Assembly: GCA_023389315.1 (NCBI GenBank)
Contig: JAEWEQ010000061.1
Coordinates: 6,288 to 70,287, forward strand
Origin: Actinomycetes bacterium
GTDB lineage: Bacteria; Actinomycetota; Actinomycetes; Actinomycetales; Actinomycetaceae
Direction: 5' to 3'
DNA length: 64,000 nt
The notes under the pieces are model-generated. The model was given only the letters and a program-made list of their open reading frames with translations. It had not been told where the DNA came from and made no database searches. The position numbers and the translations under genes were made by a program. Positions within the stretch are counted from its first letter, which is position 1. Every line of letters begins with the position of its first letter. Shown here one piece after another: positions 10,791 through 18,556 of this stretch.

Positions 10791-10917
10791 GCCTACGAGG
10801 TGAGCTGTCGGGTTAGAGCTGGAGACGCTCTGCCGCTTTCGCGGCTACACCCCAAGGGATTGCTCCCAACCTTGGGTCCCCCGCACCCCACCCACAGTTG
10901 TTTTCACGGCAGATCCA
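10791..10917 (-). ncRNA. c-di-AMP riboswitch (ydaO/yuaA type)
   Basis: On the minus strand the leader of the NlpC/P60 gene carries the conserved 3' block AACCCGACAGCTCACCTCG followed by TAGGC, a central GGGGGACCCAAGGTTGGG ... TTGGGGTGTAGCCGC block, and the hairpin CCGCGAAAGCGG. These match the ydaO class, which in actinobacteria commonly precedes cell-wall hydrolase genes. In this class high c-di-AMP usually lowers expression. It ends about 18 bases before the GTG start, so control may be at termination or translation. Boundaries are approximate. Confidence 0.85.
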
Positions 10918-10981
10918 GTGGGGATGGGGTCTCGGCTTCACCGGATCGGTTGAGCCTCGACGAAGTTCAACCACAACCTAC

Positions 10982-11009
10982 GATATACGACCAGCTACGT
11001 TATTGTCAC
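10982..11009 (-). promoter_or_regulatory. Promoter of the riboswitch leader
   Basis: Minus-strand GTGACA (11004-11009) and TATATC (10982-10987) with a 16-base spacer, giving a leader of about 200 bases that contains the whole riboswitch. Confidence 0.5.
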
Positions 11010-11043
11010 GTATTGATAACGAGATGTGTGACGGCCCACCCGA

Positions 11044-11739
11044 TCATTTCGAGCGCAGAACAAACAGGTGCTGCTCCGCCCACTCCGGCAATGCCAAGGG
11101 AAAGCCCTCGCTGGGCGAATCCAGGCAATCCACCAGCTCGGCGGTGCGCTGATCAAACTTGACGCAGATCACACTCCCGCGTCTCAAATTTGCACGCGCA
11201 AATCCCTCAATCAGGGTGCGGTTAGCTTGGATGGGCTCCCCGATGCGCGACAGCGTCAGGGACTGCACCACCACGTCCTCGCCGGACTCCTCCCGCAGGG
11301 TCGCCACCGAGATCTCTGCCTTATCTAGCTTCCCCCGCCCCGGGATGGGGTTGCCGTAGGGGTCGCGGTCGGCGTCTTTGAGAATGTCTTCCAGACGCTG
11401 CTCCACCAGGTCGGACATCACGTGTTCCCAGCGGCAGGCTTCGTCGTTGACCAGTTCCCAATCCAGGCCAATGATGTCGACCAGCAGTAACTCCGCCAAC
11501 CGGTGCTTGCGCACCACCTCAGTGGCGGTGTTGCGCCCCTCGTCGGTCAGTTCCAAGCGCCGATCGGAGGCCACCACTACTAGCCCGTCGCGTTCCATGC
11601 GGGCGATGGTTTGCGAAACGGTGGGGCCCGAGTGCCCAAGACGGTCCACGATGCGTGCCCGCATAGGGGTCACGCCGTCTTCTTCCATCTCGTAGATCGT
11701 CTTTAAGTACATCTCTGTGGTGTCAATCAGGTCCGTCAC
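11044..11739 (-). CDS. dtxR: Iron-dependent repressor, DtxR/IdeR family
   Basis: 231 residues: N-terminal winged helix (about 1-73), dimerisation domain (74-140) and C-terminal SH3-like domain, the full IdeR/DtxR form rather than the short MntR form. Primary metal ligands Met10, Cys102, Glu105 and His106 are present (EACRWEHVMSD), as are ancillary ligands His79 and Glu83. The position equivalent to His98 is Asn98, an unusual change in the ancillary site. The start is GTG with GGAAGGA upstream. With Fe2+ it represses iron-uptake genes; a candidate box lies at 18511. The gene stands alone, divergent from serC. Confidence 0.93.
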   Translation of the reverse strand: MTDLIDTTEMYLKTIYEMEEDGVTPMRARIVDRLGHSGPTVSQTIARMERDGLVVVASDRRLELTDEGRNTATEVVRKHRLAELLLVDIIGLDWELVNDEACRWEHVMSDLVEQRLEDILKDADRDPYGNPIPGRGKLDKAEISVATLREESGEDVVVQSLTLSRIGEPIQANRTLIEGFARANLRRGSVICVKFDQRTAELVDCLDSPSEGFPLALPEWAEQHLFVLRSK

Positions 11740-11905
11740 GATCTGTCCTTCCGCTCACACGCACTCTATTGCTAACAATTACATAAATCGACGAATATTT
11801 ACATCTATTTAGGGGGATCGGCTTCCTCCCGGGTTTTAAGAACGACCGGTTCCACCCAATGGGACGCGACCGCTTGTCACCAAGTCCAACAGTAACGTGG
11901 TTTTT

Positions 11906-13045
11906 ATGGCTGCTTCCCTTTCTATCCCCACTTCCCTATTGCCGCGCGATGGCCGCTTCGGTGCCGGTCCTTCGAAGGTCCGCCAGGCCCAAACCCAGCG
12001 CCTGGTTGATTGTAATTCGCACCACACTCGTGCGCTAATTATGGGAACCTCTCACCGGCAGGCCCCGGTGCGCCAGGTGGTGGCGGACATAAAGCAGATG
12101 CTTTCACAGCTGTTTTCCCTGCCGGATGACTACCGGGTGGTGTTGGGTAACGGGGGTGCCTCCGCGATGTGGGCGGTGGCGAGCACTAGCCTGATTGAGC
12201 GTCGCAGCGCCCACGCCGTGTTCGGCGAATTCGGGGGTAAGTTCGCGGACGAAACGAAGCGCGCACCGTTCCTTGATGACCCGGTGGTGTTCGCGGCTGA
12301 GCCTGGCCAGTTGGCCACGGTATCTTATCGCGAGGACGTGGACGCCTACGCCTGGCCTCATCACGAAACTTCCACTGGGGTGGTTTCGCCCGTGCGGCGG
12401 GTGGCGGGCGCAGACGGGGCGCTGATGCTGGTGGATGCCACGTCCATAGCCGGTGGCGTGGAAGTGGACGTGAGCGAGACGGACCTTTACTACTTCGCTC
12501 CGCAAAAGTGTTTCGGCTCCGACGGTGGCCTGTGGTTGGCGCTGGCCTCCCCCGCGGCGGTGGAGCGCGCCGCGCGTCTGCACAGCGATTCCCAACGCTG
12601 GATGCCTCAGATCTTGGACTTCACCGTGGCAGTGGCGAACTCCGATAAGGATCAGACGTTCAACACTCCGGCGCTGGCGACCTTGCTGATGTTGCACGCG
12701 CAGTTGGAGTGGATGCTCGACATTGGTGGGCTTGCGGCGTGTGCGGCGCGCAGCCGCGCGGCTTCCGACGTGGTTTACCAGTGGGCGCAGGCCCGGGATT
12801 TCGCGGTGCCGTTCGTGGCAGCACCTGAGCAGCGTTCCCCGGTGGTGGCAACCATTGATTTCGAGGGTGCGGATGCTGCGGCGGTGGCTCGAGTGCTGCG
12901 CGAAAACGGGGTGGTGGATGTTGACCCCTACCGCAAACTGGGCCGCAACCAGCTGCGCATTGCTACTTTCCCGTCGGTGGAGGTGGAGGACGTCCAGGCC
13001 CTGGTGGGCGCCATTGATTGGGTGGTGGACGCCCTCGCGAATTAG
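11906..13045 (+). CDS. serC: Phosphoserine aminotransferase
   Basis: PLP enzyme converting 3-phosphohydroxypyruvate and glutamate to phosphoserine (serine biosynthesis). 379 residues, the actinobacterial SerC type. The Schiff-base lysine is in FAPQKCFGSDGGLW; RFGAGPSKVR near the N-terminus is the family start. ATG at 11906 is chosen; an in-frame GTG three codons earlier is possible. No clear ribosome-binding site precedes either, so a leaderless message is possible. CGAGGACG lies at 13046, immediately after the stop codon. In Mycobacterium, serC also lies near cspB, DUF3027 and an MFS gene, as here. Confidence 0.93.
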   Translation: MAASLSIPTSLLPRDGRFGAGPSKVRQAQTQRLVDCNSHHTRALIMGTSHRQAPVRQVVADIKQMLSQLFSLPDDYRVVLGNGGASAMWAVASTSLIERRSAHAVFGEFGGKFADETKRAPFLDDPVVFAAEPGQLATVSYREDVDAYAWPHHETSTGVVSPVRRVAGADGALMLVDATSIAGGVEVDVSETDLYYFAPQKCFGSDGGLWLALASPAAVERAARLHSDSQRWMPQILDFTVAVANSDKDQTFNTPALATLLMLHAQLEWMLDIGGLAACAARSRAASDVVYQWAQARDFAVPFVAAPEQRSPVVATIDFEGADAAAVARVLRENGVVDVDPYRKLGRNQLRIATFPSVEVEDVQALVGAIDWVVDALAN

Positions 13046-13085
13046 CGAGGACGTGGCCCGCGGTGGGCGGGCAAACTCCCCGTAC

Positions 13086-14381
13086 CTAGTCGGTGCGCTG
13101 GGCGGCCCGCAGGTCGGCAGCGCGCTCGCGCGGCCCGTAGGTGGTGATGGGGTGGCGTGACAGTCGCGCCTTAATCCGCACGTCCCAGGTCTTGATCGCC
13201 CACAGCGCCGCCACTACCGACACCGCCACGGAAATGATGCCGCCCGCCGCCAGTGACCAGCGCGCCCCGAAAGTATCCGCGATCCACCCGATGATGGGCG
13301 CACCAATGGGGTTGGCACCCAGGTACACCATCAGGTACAAGCTCATCACTCGTCCTCGCATCATCGGATCGGTGGAGATCTGGATGGCGGCGTTCGCGGC
13401 GGTGATCATGGAGATCATCACCAGGCCGGTGGGGATCGCCATGAGGGCGAAGCTCAAGTAAGTGGGGGCAAGCGCCAACGCCAGGTTGCACAGGCCAAAC
13501 AGGAAGGCGGAGACCACGACCAGGCGCACACGCGGGAATTTACGCTGGGCGGCGATTAGTGCCCCGATCAGGGAGCCAATGGCCATCACGGAACCGAGGA
13601 TGCCGTACTCGCCGGCGCCCTTGTGGAACACTTCGCGCGCCATCACGGCCGATGTCATTTGGAAGTTCATGCCGAAGGCTGACACCGTACCGACCACCAC
13701 CATGATGACAATGATGTCGGTGCGGGCTTTGACGTAGCGGAAGCCTTCACGTAGCTGCCCGGGTTCGCGTTTGGCGTGCTCCATGGGGAACAGTTCGTGC
13801 ACGCGCATCAGCGCCACCACCACTACGGGGGCGAAGAATAGGGCGGTGTTCACCATGAATACCCAGCCGGGGCCGACGGCGGCGATCACCAGGCCGGAGA
13901 TGGCCGGTCCCAGCAGGCGCGCCACGTTGAAGGCGGCGGAGTTCAACGCCACCGCGTTGGGCAGGCAGGCGCTGGGGACCAGTTCAGAGACGAAAGTCTG
14001 GCGGGCGGGCGATTCAATGGTGGAGGAAATGCCGGAGATCAGGGCCAGCAGGTACACGTGCCACAGCTGCGCGGCATCGGTCAGTACCAGCACCCCCAGG
14101 ATGAGGGCGGTGAGCACGTTGGTGACTTGCGTGGCTTGGATGACGCGGCGCAGGTTCATGCGGTCGGCGATCAGTCCCGCCCACGGGCTGAGGAACAGGA
14201 TGGGTAGGAACTGCAGCGCGGTGGTGATGCCCAGCGCGGTGCCGGAGTCATCGGTGAGCACGGTCAGCACTAGCCAGTCTTGGGCGACTCGCTGCATCCA
14301 CACCCCGGTGGCTGCTACCACGTTAGAGAAGAACCACAGGCGGTAGTTAAAGTGCTTGAACGACGTGAACATAGATGACAA
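13086..14381 (-). CDS. MFS efflux transporter (EntS-like)
   Basis: 431 residues, about 12 transmembrane helices. LSPWAGLIADRMNLRRVIQ is the MFS motif A between TM2 and TM3. The overall pattern (MFTSFKHFNYRLWFFSNVVA start, helix spacing) fits the MFS_3/EntS exporter group, whose substrates include siderophores and drugs. The start chosen is TTG at 14381, three codons before the first ATG, because GGAGG then lies 8 bases upstream. Convergent with serC. Substrate unknown. Confidence 0.85.
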   Translation of the reverse strand: MSSMFTSFKHFNYRLWFFSNVVAATGVWMQRVAQDWLVLTVLTDDSGTALGITTALQFLPILFLSPWAGLIADRMNLRRVIQATQVTNVLTALILGVLVLTDAAQLWHVYLLALISGISSTIESPARQTFVSELVPSACLPNAVALNSAAFNVARLLGPAISGLVIAAVGPGWVFMVNTALFFAPVVVVALMRVHELFPMEHAKREPGQLREGFRYVKARTDIIVIMVVVGTVSAFGMNFQMTSAVMAREVFHKGAGEYGILGSVMAIGSLIGALIAAQRKFPRVRLVVVSAFLFGLCNLALALAPTYLSFALMAIPTGLVMISMITAANAAIQISTDPMMRGRVMSLYLMVYLGANPIGAPIIGWIADTFGARWSLAAGGIISVAVSVVAALWAIKTWDVRIKARLSRHPITTYGPRERAADLRAAQRTD

Positions 14382-14728
14382 CGAAAAATCCTCCCTCAGT
14401 TTCCATAATGGCACTTTGGCGCCGCGATTTCGCCTTCCGCTGGGCAAACGTGGCGAAGTGTACCTTTTGGCCTCGATTTGCGAGGACGTTCGGCGGATTT
14501 GGTACGTTCCCGGCGTGATCGCCGCCAACTAGTGGACATCGGCACCGTCTTACGCGCCGGGCCAGCGCGACCGCGGGCTTGTCGAGACGGGCTCTGCGCG
14601 TCTCAGTGCCAACGGTCCGGCCACCCTGCCAGCGGCCGGGACGGCGCGACACCGTCGCCACTCGTCCTCGACCATGAAACGGCGCCCCGGGGAAAATCCC
14701 GGGGCGCCAACGGACAGCGACGAAGAAC
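14382..14728. other. Intergenic region between MFS and purine permease genes
   Basis: 347 bp without a supportable gene. It holds the permease terminator (14681-14708), two copies of the recurrent octamer (CGAGGACG at 14481, CGTCCTCG at 14663) and presumably the promoter of the MFS gene. No other structure was seen. Confidence 0.6.
14681..14708 (-). terminator. Terminator after purine permease gene
   Basis: GGCGCCCCGGG (14681-14691) pairs with CCCGGGGCGCC (14698-14708), 11 bp with a 6-base loop, 21 bases after the permease stop. Confidence 0.85.
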
Positions 14729-16159
14729 TCAGCCGAGCAGCAGGTGCTGCACCGGGCCGAGCACGAAGTAAATCATGAACAGTACCGACACGATCCACAT
14801 CAGCGGGTGAATCTTGCGGGCCTTACCCTGCGCGGCCACAGCCACCACGTAGGCGATGAAGCCTGCGCCGATACCCACCGAAATGGAGTAGGAGAACGGC
14901 ATAAACGCGATGGTGAGGAACGCCGGGATGGCGATTTCCGGGCGGTGCCAGTCGATCTCTGCCACCTGCATCATCATCAAAAAGCCCACGAACACCAGCG
15001 CGGTGGAAGCCGCCTCGGTGGGAACCAGCTCGACTAGCGGGGAGAAGAAGATGGACAGCAGGAACATCACGCCGGTAACTACTGAAGCCAAGCCGGTGCG
15101 CGCCCCTTCACCCACACCTGCGGAAGATTCCACGTAGGAGGTGTTAGAAGAGGTGCCACCCAGGCCACCGGCGACCGCCGCGAGGGAGTCGAGCAGCAGG
15201 ATCTGGCGGGACTTAGGGGGAGTACCGTCCTCGTCCAACAGGCCACCTTCGGCGCCGATCGCCACCATGGTGCCCATGGTGTCGAAGAAGTCAGCCAGCA
15301 TCAGGGAGAACACCAGCAGCACCACGGCCAGCACCCCGAGCTTGCCGAAGGCACCGAAGAAGTCCACCTGGCCCAGGGAGGAAAAGTCCGGTAGGGAAAC
15401 CGGGGAGCCTTCTAGCTCGGGCACGGTCACGCCCCAACCGGTGGGGTTTTCTTCGGACTTGGGAGCCAGTTTGGCGAAGAACTGGATGACGATGGCCAAC
15501 ACGGTGGACGACACGATGCCCACCAAGATGGCGCCGCGCACCTTGCGCACGTGCAAGATGATGGTCAAGAACAGGCCGAAGACGAATACTAGCGCCGGCC
15601 AGCCGTCTAGGGAGCCGTTAATGCCCAGCTGCACCGGGGTGCCACCGGGGCGGATGATGCCGGCATTCACCAGGCCCACGAAGGCGATAAACAGGCCGAT
15701 ACCCACGGAGATTGCGGTCTTCAGCTGGTCGGGGACGGCGTTGAAGACGGCTTCGCGGAAACCGGTGAGCACCAAGATGGTGATCAGCACACCTTCCCAC
15801 ACGATTAAGCCCATGGCTTCTTGGAAGGTGAGTTGGGAGCCCACTACCAGGGTGAAAGCCACCATGGCGTTTAGGCCCATGCCGGCGGCCAGTGCCATCG
15901 GGAAGTTCGCCACCACGCCCATCAAGATGGTCATCACGCCCGCGATGAGGGCGGTGGCGGCGGCGATAGCCGGCAGGGAAATTGATTTGTCGGCGGGCAA
16001 AGCCGCCGACAAGATAGCTGGATTGAGTACGAGGATGTAGGCCATCGCGAAGAAGGTTACGAGTCCGCCTCGCACTTCACGTCCTACGGTTGAGCCACGC
16101 TCGGTGATATGGAAAAACGCGTCTAGCGACGATCGCACTTTAGTGTCGTTGGTGGTCAC
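14729..16159 (-). CDS. NCS2-family purine permease (AzgA/PbuG-like)
   Basis: 476 residues, strongly hydrophobic with about 12-14 membrane segments. The N-terminal FHITERGSTVGREVRGGLVT and FFAMAYILVLNPAILS, plus AAGMGLNAMVAFTLV, are typical of the AzgA hypoxanthine/guanine/adenine permease group of NCS2. Likely a proton symporter for purine bases. GTG at 16159 (MTTNDTKVRSSLDAFF) is chosen because homologues start here. No ribosome-binding site precedes it, and an AACTAT -10-like hexamer lies 6 bases upstream, so the message may be leaderless. No purine riboswitch was seen. Confidence 0.88.
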   Translation of the reverse strand: MTTNDTKVRSSLDAFFHITERGSTVGREVRGGLVTFFAMAYILVLNPAILSAALPADKSISLPAIAAATALIAGVMTILMGVVANFPMALAAGMGLNAMVAFTLVVGSQLTFQEAMGLIVWEGVLITILVLTGFREAVFNAVPDQLKTAISVGIGLFIAFVGLVNAGIIRPGGTPVQLGINGSLDGWPALVFVFGLFLTIILHVRKVRGAILVGIVSSTVLAIVIQFFAKLAPKSEENPTGWGVTVPELEGSPVSLPDFSSLGQVDFFGAFGKLGVLAVVLLVFSLMLADFFDTMGTMVAIGAEGGLLDEDGTPPKSRQILLLDSLAAVAGGLGGTSSNTSYVESSAGVGEGARTGLASVVTGVMFLLSIFFSPLVELVPTEAASTALVFVGFLMMMQVAEIDWHRPEIAIPAFLTIAFMPFSYSISVGIGAGFIAYVVAVAAQGKARKIHPLMWIVSVLFMIYFVLGPVQHLLLG

Positions 16160-16246
16160 GCAATGATAGTTGCAAATCTGCGCCCAGTTTCCAAACCTGT
16201 TTTCCAATATGCGGGCACCAGGTGAGCTGTACCACAGCACAAAATG

Positions 16247-16288
16247 GCCGAGGACAGTGGGCCTGGTAAGGCACCCACCGTCCTCGGC
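16247..16288 (-). terminator. Terminator built from an inverted pair of the CGAGGACG word
   Basis: Arms 16247-16261 and 16274-16288 pair over 15 positions with one mismatch. The left arm contains CGAGGACA and the right arm CGTCCTCG, so the hairpin is essentially two facing copies of the recurrent octamer. It lies 25 bases beyond the stop of the minus-strand membrane protein gene. Confidence 0.8.
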
Positions 16289-16312
16289 AATGAATTGCGG
16301 TTGGGAACGCGC

Positions 16313-17863
16313 CTAGATTTCCGGCAGCATCCCGGCGTTGGCGGGATCCACCCACTGGAAGTCGAGGCCGTCTAAGCGGAAGCGTGCATCCACGTAGGCC
16401 AGTGTCATCAAGCTGCCTTGGAAGGTCGTGGAGATAACCGTGATCAAGGCGATCAAAACGGGGAAGATGAGCAGTACCAGCACCACTCCCGGCTCTGAAT
16501 GTGAGGTCGCGGCGAGCATTAGGGTTCCTATGGTGACGATGATGGCCGTGATTACGAACGCGATCCCCACTACCATCCCGATGATGAACAGGGCTCCCAG
16601 TGCGCGCCAGAAGTTCTGCTTCAGTAGCTCCACGGCGCGCTTAACGCAGTCGATGGTGCGGCGGTTTTCCAGTACTGCCACGATGCCGGACATGGCTGCC
16701 ACCAGGGTCAGCGGAGTAACGAGGATTGCTGCTACTAGGGAGTAGATGGAAGACCCCAGGTCACCGAGCAGGAATCCTGGAGATTGAATGATCGCATAGA
16801 GGAGCGAGAAGAAAGCTCCTAGAACGAATAGTCGACCGAAGGAGGCGAAAAACTCGGCAACACAGCGCCGCACCGAGGGGGTTCGACCGGCGGCGGCTGC
16901 GACTACTAGGGGTGAGAAGAAGGCAGGGAGCCACACTGCCGCAAAACCTTGTACTGCGTAGGGCAAGATCTCGGTAAACACCGGGAAACTATCCAGCGAG
17001 GGCGGTTCATCGAGGCCACCACTGGCCAACGGCATGGCCACGAAGACGCCGATGGCTAGGGCGCCTAGTACGAATGCGGGGATCATTACGGTGCAGGCCG
17101 CCAAGAGCAGCTTCATGGGTGCGTAACGCACCATCGCGAAAGTGCCAGACAGCAGATCACCGAAGCTTAGGGGACGCAGCGGGATGATGCCGGGCTGGGC
17201 GTAGGTGTACTGGCCTGAGCGCGGGTCGAGGCCGGGCAGATAGCCGTTATTTGGGGTCGGGTTGTTCGCGCGCGCCGGGACGGGTTGGCCGTAGGTTGGC
17301 TGGCCGTAGTTTTGCTGGCCGTAGTTTTGCTGGCCGTAGCCGTTGTGCTGGTTCTGCGCGGGCTGTCCGTAGGCGTTGTAATGGTTCTGCGCGGGCTGCC
17401 CATACCCTGGATGGGTGTAGCCCGGCTGGATATATCCCGGCTGCCCAGCCCCGTAAGCACTCGCATCCCCTGCGCCGGCTTCTCCTTGGTAGGGCGTGTC
17501 GCTAGGTTTCCAAGCATCGTCGCTGGCGGGCTGCTGCGGGGCGGAGAACTGCGGGTCGCTGGCGGGCTGCTGCGGGGCAGAGAACTGCGGGTCGCTGGCG
17601 GGCTGCTGCAGGCTTGCGAACCCCTGACCGCTGGCGGACTGTTGCGGGGCGGAGAACTGCGGCTCACTGCTGGGCTGCTGCGGAGCGGAAAACTGCGGCT
17701 CACTGCTGGGCTGTTGCGGAGCGGAGAACTGCGGGTCGCTGCCAGCTTGCTGACCGCCCTCGAGATGCGGTTCGGGCGCGCGGTATTGCTCGGCCGCGGG
17801 TTGACAGGCCCCCTCCGACTGCGGGCGCGGCTGGTCTCCAGATGGAGGCGGTGGCATCGTCAT
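16313..17863 (-). CDS. Membrane protein with repeat-rich cytoplasmic N-terminus
   Basis: 516 residues. Residues 1-210 are Pro/Gln/Ser/Tyr/Gly-rich and carry six tandem 12-residue units (SDPQFSAPQQPA type, residues 42-113), then YGQPxQN-type repeats. From about residue 225 (IIPLRPLSFGDLLSGTFAMV) a six-helix membrane domain follows, of the kind found in actinobacterial proteins related to the glycerophosphodiester phosphodiesterase membrane domain. No catalytic domain is fused. Function unknown; the disordered head may bind partners. ATG is followed by a second ATG two codons on; ribosome-binding site weak. Confidence 0.85.
   Translation of the reverse strand: MTMPPPPSGDQPRPQSEGACQPAAEQYRAPEPHLEGGQQAGSDPQFSAPQQPSSEPQFSAPQQPSSEPQFSAPQQSASGQGFASLQQPASDPQFSAPQQPASDPQFSAPQQPASDDAWKPSDTPYQGEAGAGDASAYGAGQPGYIQPGYTHPGYGQPAQNHYNAYGQPAQNQHNGYGQQNYGQQNYGQPTYGQPVPARANNPTPNNGYLPGLDPRSGQYTYAQPGIIPLRPLSFGDLLSGTFAMVRYAPMKLLLAACTVMIPAFVLGALAIGVFVAMPLASGGLDEPPSLDSFPVFTEILPYAVQGFAAVWLPAFFSPLVVAAAAGRTPSVRRCVAEFFASFGRLFVLGAFFSLLYAIIQSPGFLLGDLGSSIYSLVAAILVTPLTLVAAMSGIVAVLENRRTIDCVKRAVELLKQNFWRALGALFIIGMVVGIAFVITAIIVTIGTLMLAATSHSEPGVVLVLLIFPVLIALITVISTTFQGSLMTLAYVDARFRLDGLDFQWVDPANAGMLPEI
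17525..17740 (-). repeat. Six tandem 36-bp in-frame coding repeats
   Basis: Each 36-bp unit encodes 12 residues (S-D/E-P-Q-F-S-A-P-Q-Q-P-S/A). The fourth unit is diverged (SGQGFASLQQPA). Copy number could change by slippage without frameshift. Confidence 0.9.
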
Positions 17864-18042
17864 CGACGGTTTCTACTTTCTTAAATTGAAAACCTTTTTC
17901 ACGGTTATACTACGCACAGGATGCCAAAAACAAGCAAGCATTTTGTCATCTTCCGCTATGCACCCAGCCAATCCGCCGCCAGAACGCGCACGGATGCAGG
18001 TGGCCCGCGCGCCACGTCCTCGCGAAGATGCATGGTCGACGC

Positions 18043-18198
18043 GAAGAGCTTTGTGCACTCGCTTTGTGCACCGACTTGGCGCGTCAACTTTCCACATCAC
18101 CTTCGCGCACCACCCTTGCGCACCACCTTTGCGCGCCACCTTTTCACACCATTTTTCCAAGCCGCCTGTGTGCACAATCCTTGCGCGTCGCCTTTGGC
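18043..18198. repeat. Array of twelve degenerate 13-bp tandem repeats
   Basis: Units of exactly 13 bp begin at 18043, 18056, 18069, 18082, 18095, 18108, 18121, 18134, 18147, 18160, 18173 and 18186. The clearest are CACCACCCTTGCG (18108) and CACCACCTTTGCG (18121); others keep the pattern C-R-Y-C-R-C-C-T-T-T-G-Y-G with substitutions only and no indels. Because 13 is not a multiple of three, the array is not coding-driven. Resembles an iteron or multi-site regulatory array. Confidence 0.75.
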
Positions 18199-18219
18199 CT
18201 CCCCTACCCCCCGTGGGTA

Positions 18220-18254
18220 TAAACCTTGTACGGTTCCGCACCGTACAAGGTTTA
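18220..18254. repeat. 15-bp perfect inverted repeat
   Basis: TAAACCTTGTACGGT (18220-18234) and ACCGTACAAGGTTTA (18240-18254) are perfect complements around TCCGC. It could be a dimeric regulator operator or a stable hairpin. There is no gene immediately before it to terminate, which favours a regulatory site. Confidence 0.75.
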
Positions 18255-18510
18255 CAAGGGCACCTCACTACCTGGAGCTGAACGCGAGCGGAAACGATTC
18301 AAGAGGAAGTGACCCAAGAGGAAGCGACACAGACGGCAGGCCGCGCCCACAGGCACGGCGCCAGGCAGCAAATACGCAGGCCACAGGGAGACGAAAACGC
18401 CGGGGCGGCGGGGCCGCAAAGGTGCGGCGGCCAAAATGCAGAACGTGTGACGCGGGGCCTCGCGCAGGGTATTGAACTGCGCGGGCAGCAGGGCTACCAT
18501 TTCAAACAAC

Positions 18511-18529
18511 AGAAGTAAGGCAAACCTAA
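18511..18529 (+). promoter_or_regulatory. Candidate DtxR/IdeR iron box
   Basis: AGAAGTAAGGCAAACCTAA matches 14 of 19 positions of the DtxR/IdeR consensus TTAGGTTAGGCTAACCTAA, with the right half (AACCTAA) intact. It ends 27 bases before the MFS start, where a repressor would block transcription. dtxR itself is in this window at 11044. Confidence 0.55.
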
Positions 18530-18556
18530 GTAGATTGATAGTTTAGAAAGCTCGAC

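Larger units (their letters stand above)
17864..18556. other. Gene-free 693-bp region upstream of two divergent genes
   Basis: No convincing gene on either strand. From left to right it holds an AT-rich stretch (17873-17920) that is probably the promoter of the membrane protein; one CGTCCTCG (18015); a 13-bp tandem array (18043-18198); a 15-bp inverted repeat (18220-18254); GC-rich DNA with short GAGGAAG repeats; and a DtxR-like box (18511-18529). An 85-codon minus-strand frame (18252-18509) was not accepted. Confidence 0.7.

Noticed and set aside
14729..16240. Longer N-terminus for the purine permease
   Set aside because: The extra 27 residues are not membrane- or family-like, and homologues start near MTTND.
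18043..18198. CRISPR array
   Set aside because: The repeats are 13 bp and directly adjacent with no spacers, and no cas gene is present.
17873..18268. Minus-strand 131-codon frame across the 13-bp array
   Set aside because: The array period is not a multiple of three and the product is Arg/Cys-rich nonsense; the DNA repeat, not a protein, is the feature.
18252..18509. Minus-strand 85-codon hydrophobic frame in the intergenic region
   Set aside because: No ribosome-binding site, no family resemblance, and it overlaps the inverted repeat; too weak to call.
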